From Methylomagnum ishizawai (lineage in GTDB: Bacteria > Pseudomonadota > Gammaproteobacteria > Methylococcales > Methylococcaceae), in contig NZ_AP019784.1 in assembly GCF_019670005.1 (NCBI RefSeq), positions 1-64,000 of the forward strand: a stretch of 64,000 bases of DNA, read 5' to 3'. The translations under genes were made by a program, and so were the position numbers. Shown here piece after piece: positions 63,936-64,000 of this stretch. The stretch's first letter is position 1. Each line of letters starts with the position of its first letter. The notes below the pieces were generated by a model that saw only the letters and a program-made list of their open reading frames with translations, did not search any database and was not told where the DNA came from.

Positions 63936-64000
63936 AGGTATTAATTCATAGGGGCTGTGGGCTTGGCAAATCCTTAACCGCGAGCGACCGGCCCGGATAT

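Overview
The window is about 64 kb of GC-rich DNA (roughly 65% by eye) with proteobacterial gene organisation: two-partner secretion, ExbB/ExbD/TonB-type genes, HPII-type catalase, PhoU and a two-POTRA outer-membrane transporter. Gene content and style suggest a gammaproteobacterium, perhaps a methanotroph of the Methylococcaceae. No taxonomic marker (rRNA, pmoA) is present, so that placement is inference. I saw no tRNA, rRNA, CRISPR, transposase or phage gene.

Layout. 1-6.1 kb: the 3' part of a hybrid sensor kinase with Hpt domain, a GT4 glycosyltransferase, an esterase-fold protein that has lost its catalytic triad, a 65-aa protein and a FIST sensor protein. 6.1-11.4 kb: large catalase (minus), then a methyltransferase and a HAD-type protein (plus). 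11.6-15.4 kb: an operon encoding an ExbB-type channel fused to a periplasmic DUF2341/LamG region, ExbD, a TonB-like protein and a coiled-coil protein, closed by a terminator. 15.4-24 kb: hydrolase, M14 peptidase, alkaline phosphatase, lipoprotein, PhoX-like phosphatase and a prolyl-4-hydroxylase-type oxygenase. PhoB-like sites lie upstream of both phosphatases.

23.5-29.5 kb (minus) is the most unusual part. A 679-aa protein has ricin-lectin, beta/gamma-crystallin and fascin-like domains and no cysteine in its first 497 residues. It then carries 28 cysteines that all fall on a strict five-residue period. It sits 73 bp upstream of two radical SAM enzymes (one SPASM type, one RiPP-methyltransferase type) and a small membrane protein, and the last three genes overlap by ATGA. 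This looks like a RiPP-type system with a giant folded precursor.

30-42 kb: a TpsB/TpsA pair with a 3467-residue adhesin whose only two cysteines lie at the extreme C-terminus. 42-49.4 kb: a PstS-like secreted binding protein and three tandem paralogous secreted proteins that keep the same ends but differ in their linkers. 49.8-64 kb: porin, Ca2+/H+ exchanger, PhoU, EcsC-like protein, several unrecognised small proteins, a subtilisin-like protease, an FAD/NAD(P)-binding protein and a large hybrid histidine kinase.

Phosphate acquisition recurs across the window: two alkaline phosphatases, a PstS-like protein, a porin and PhoU. The other main theme is secreted and surface proteins. Very long open frames lie antisense to many genes because of the high GC content, and I regard them as shadows.
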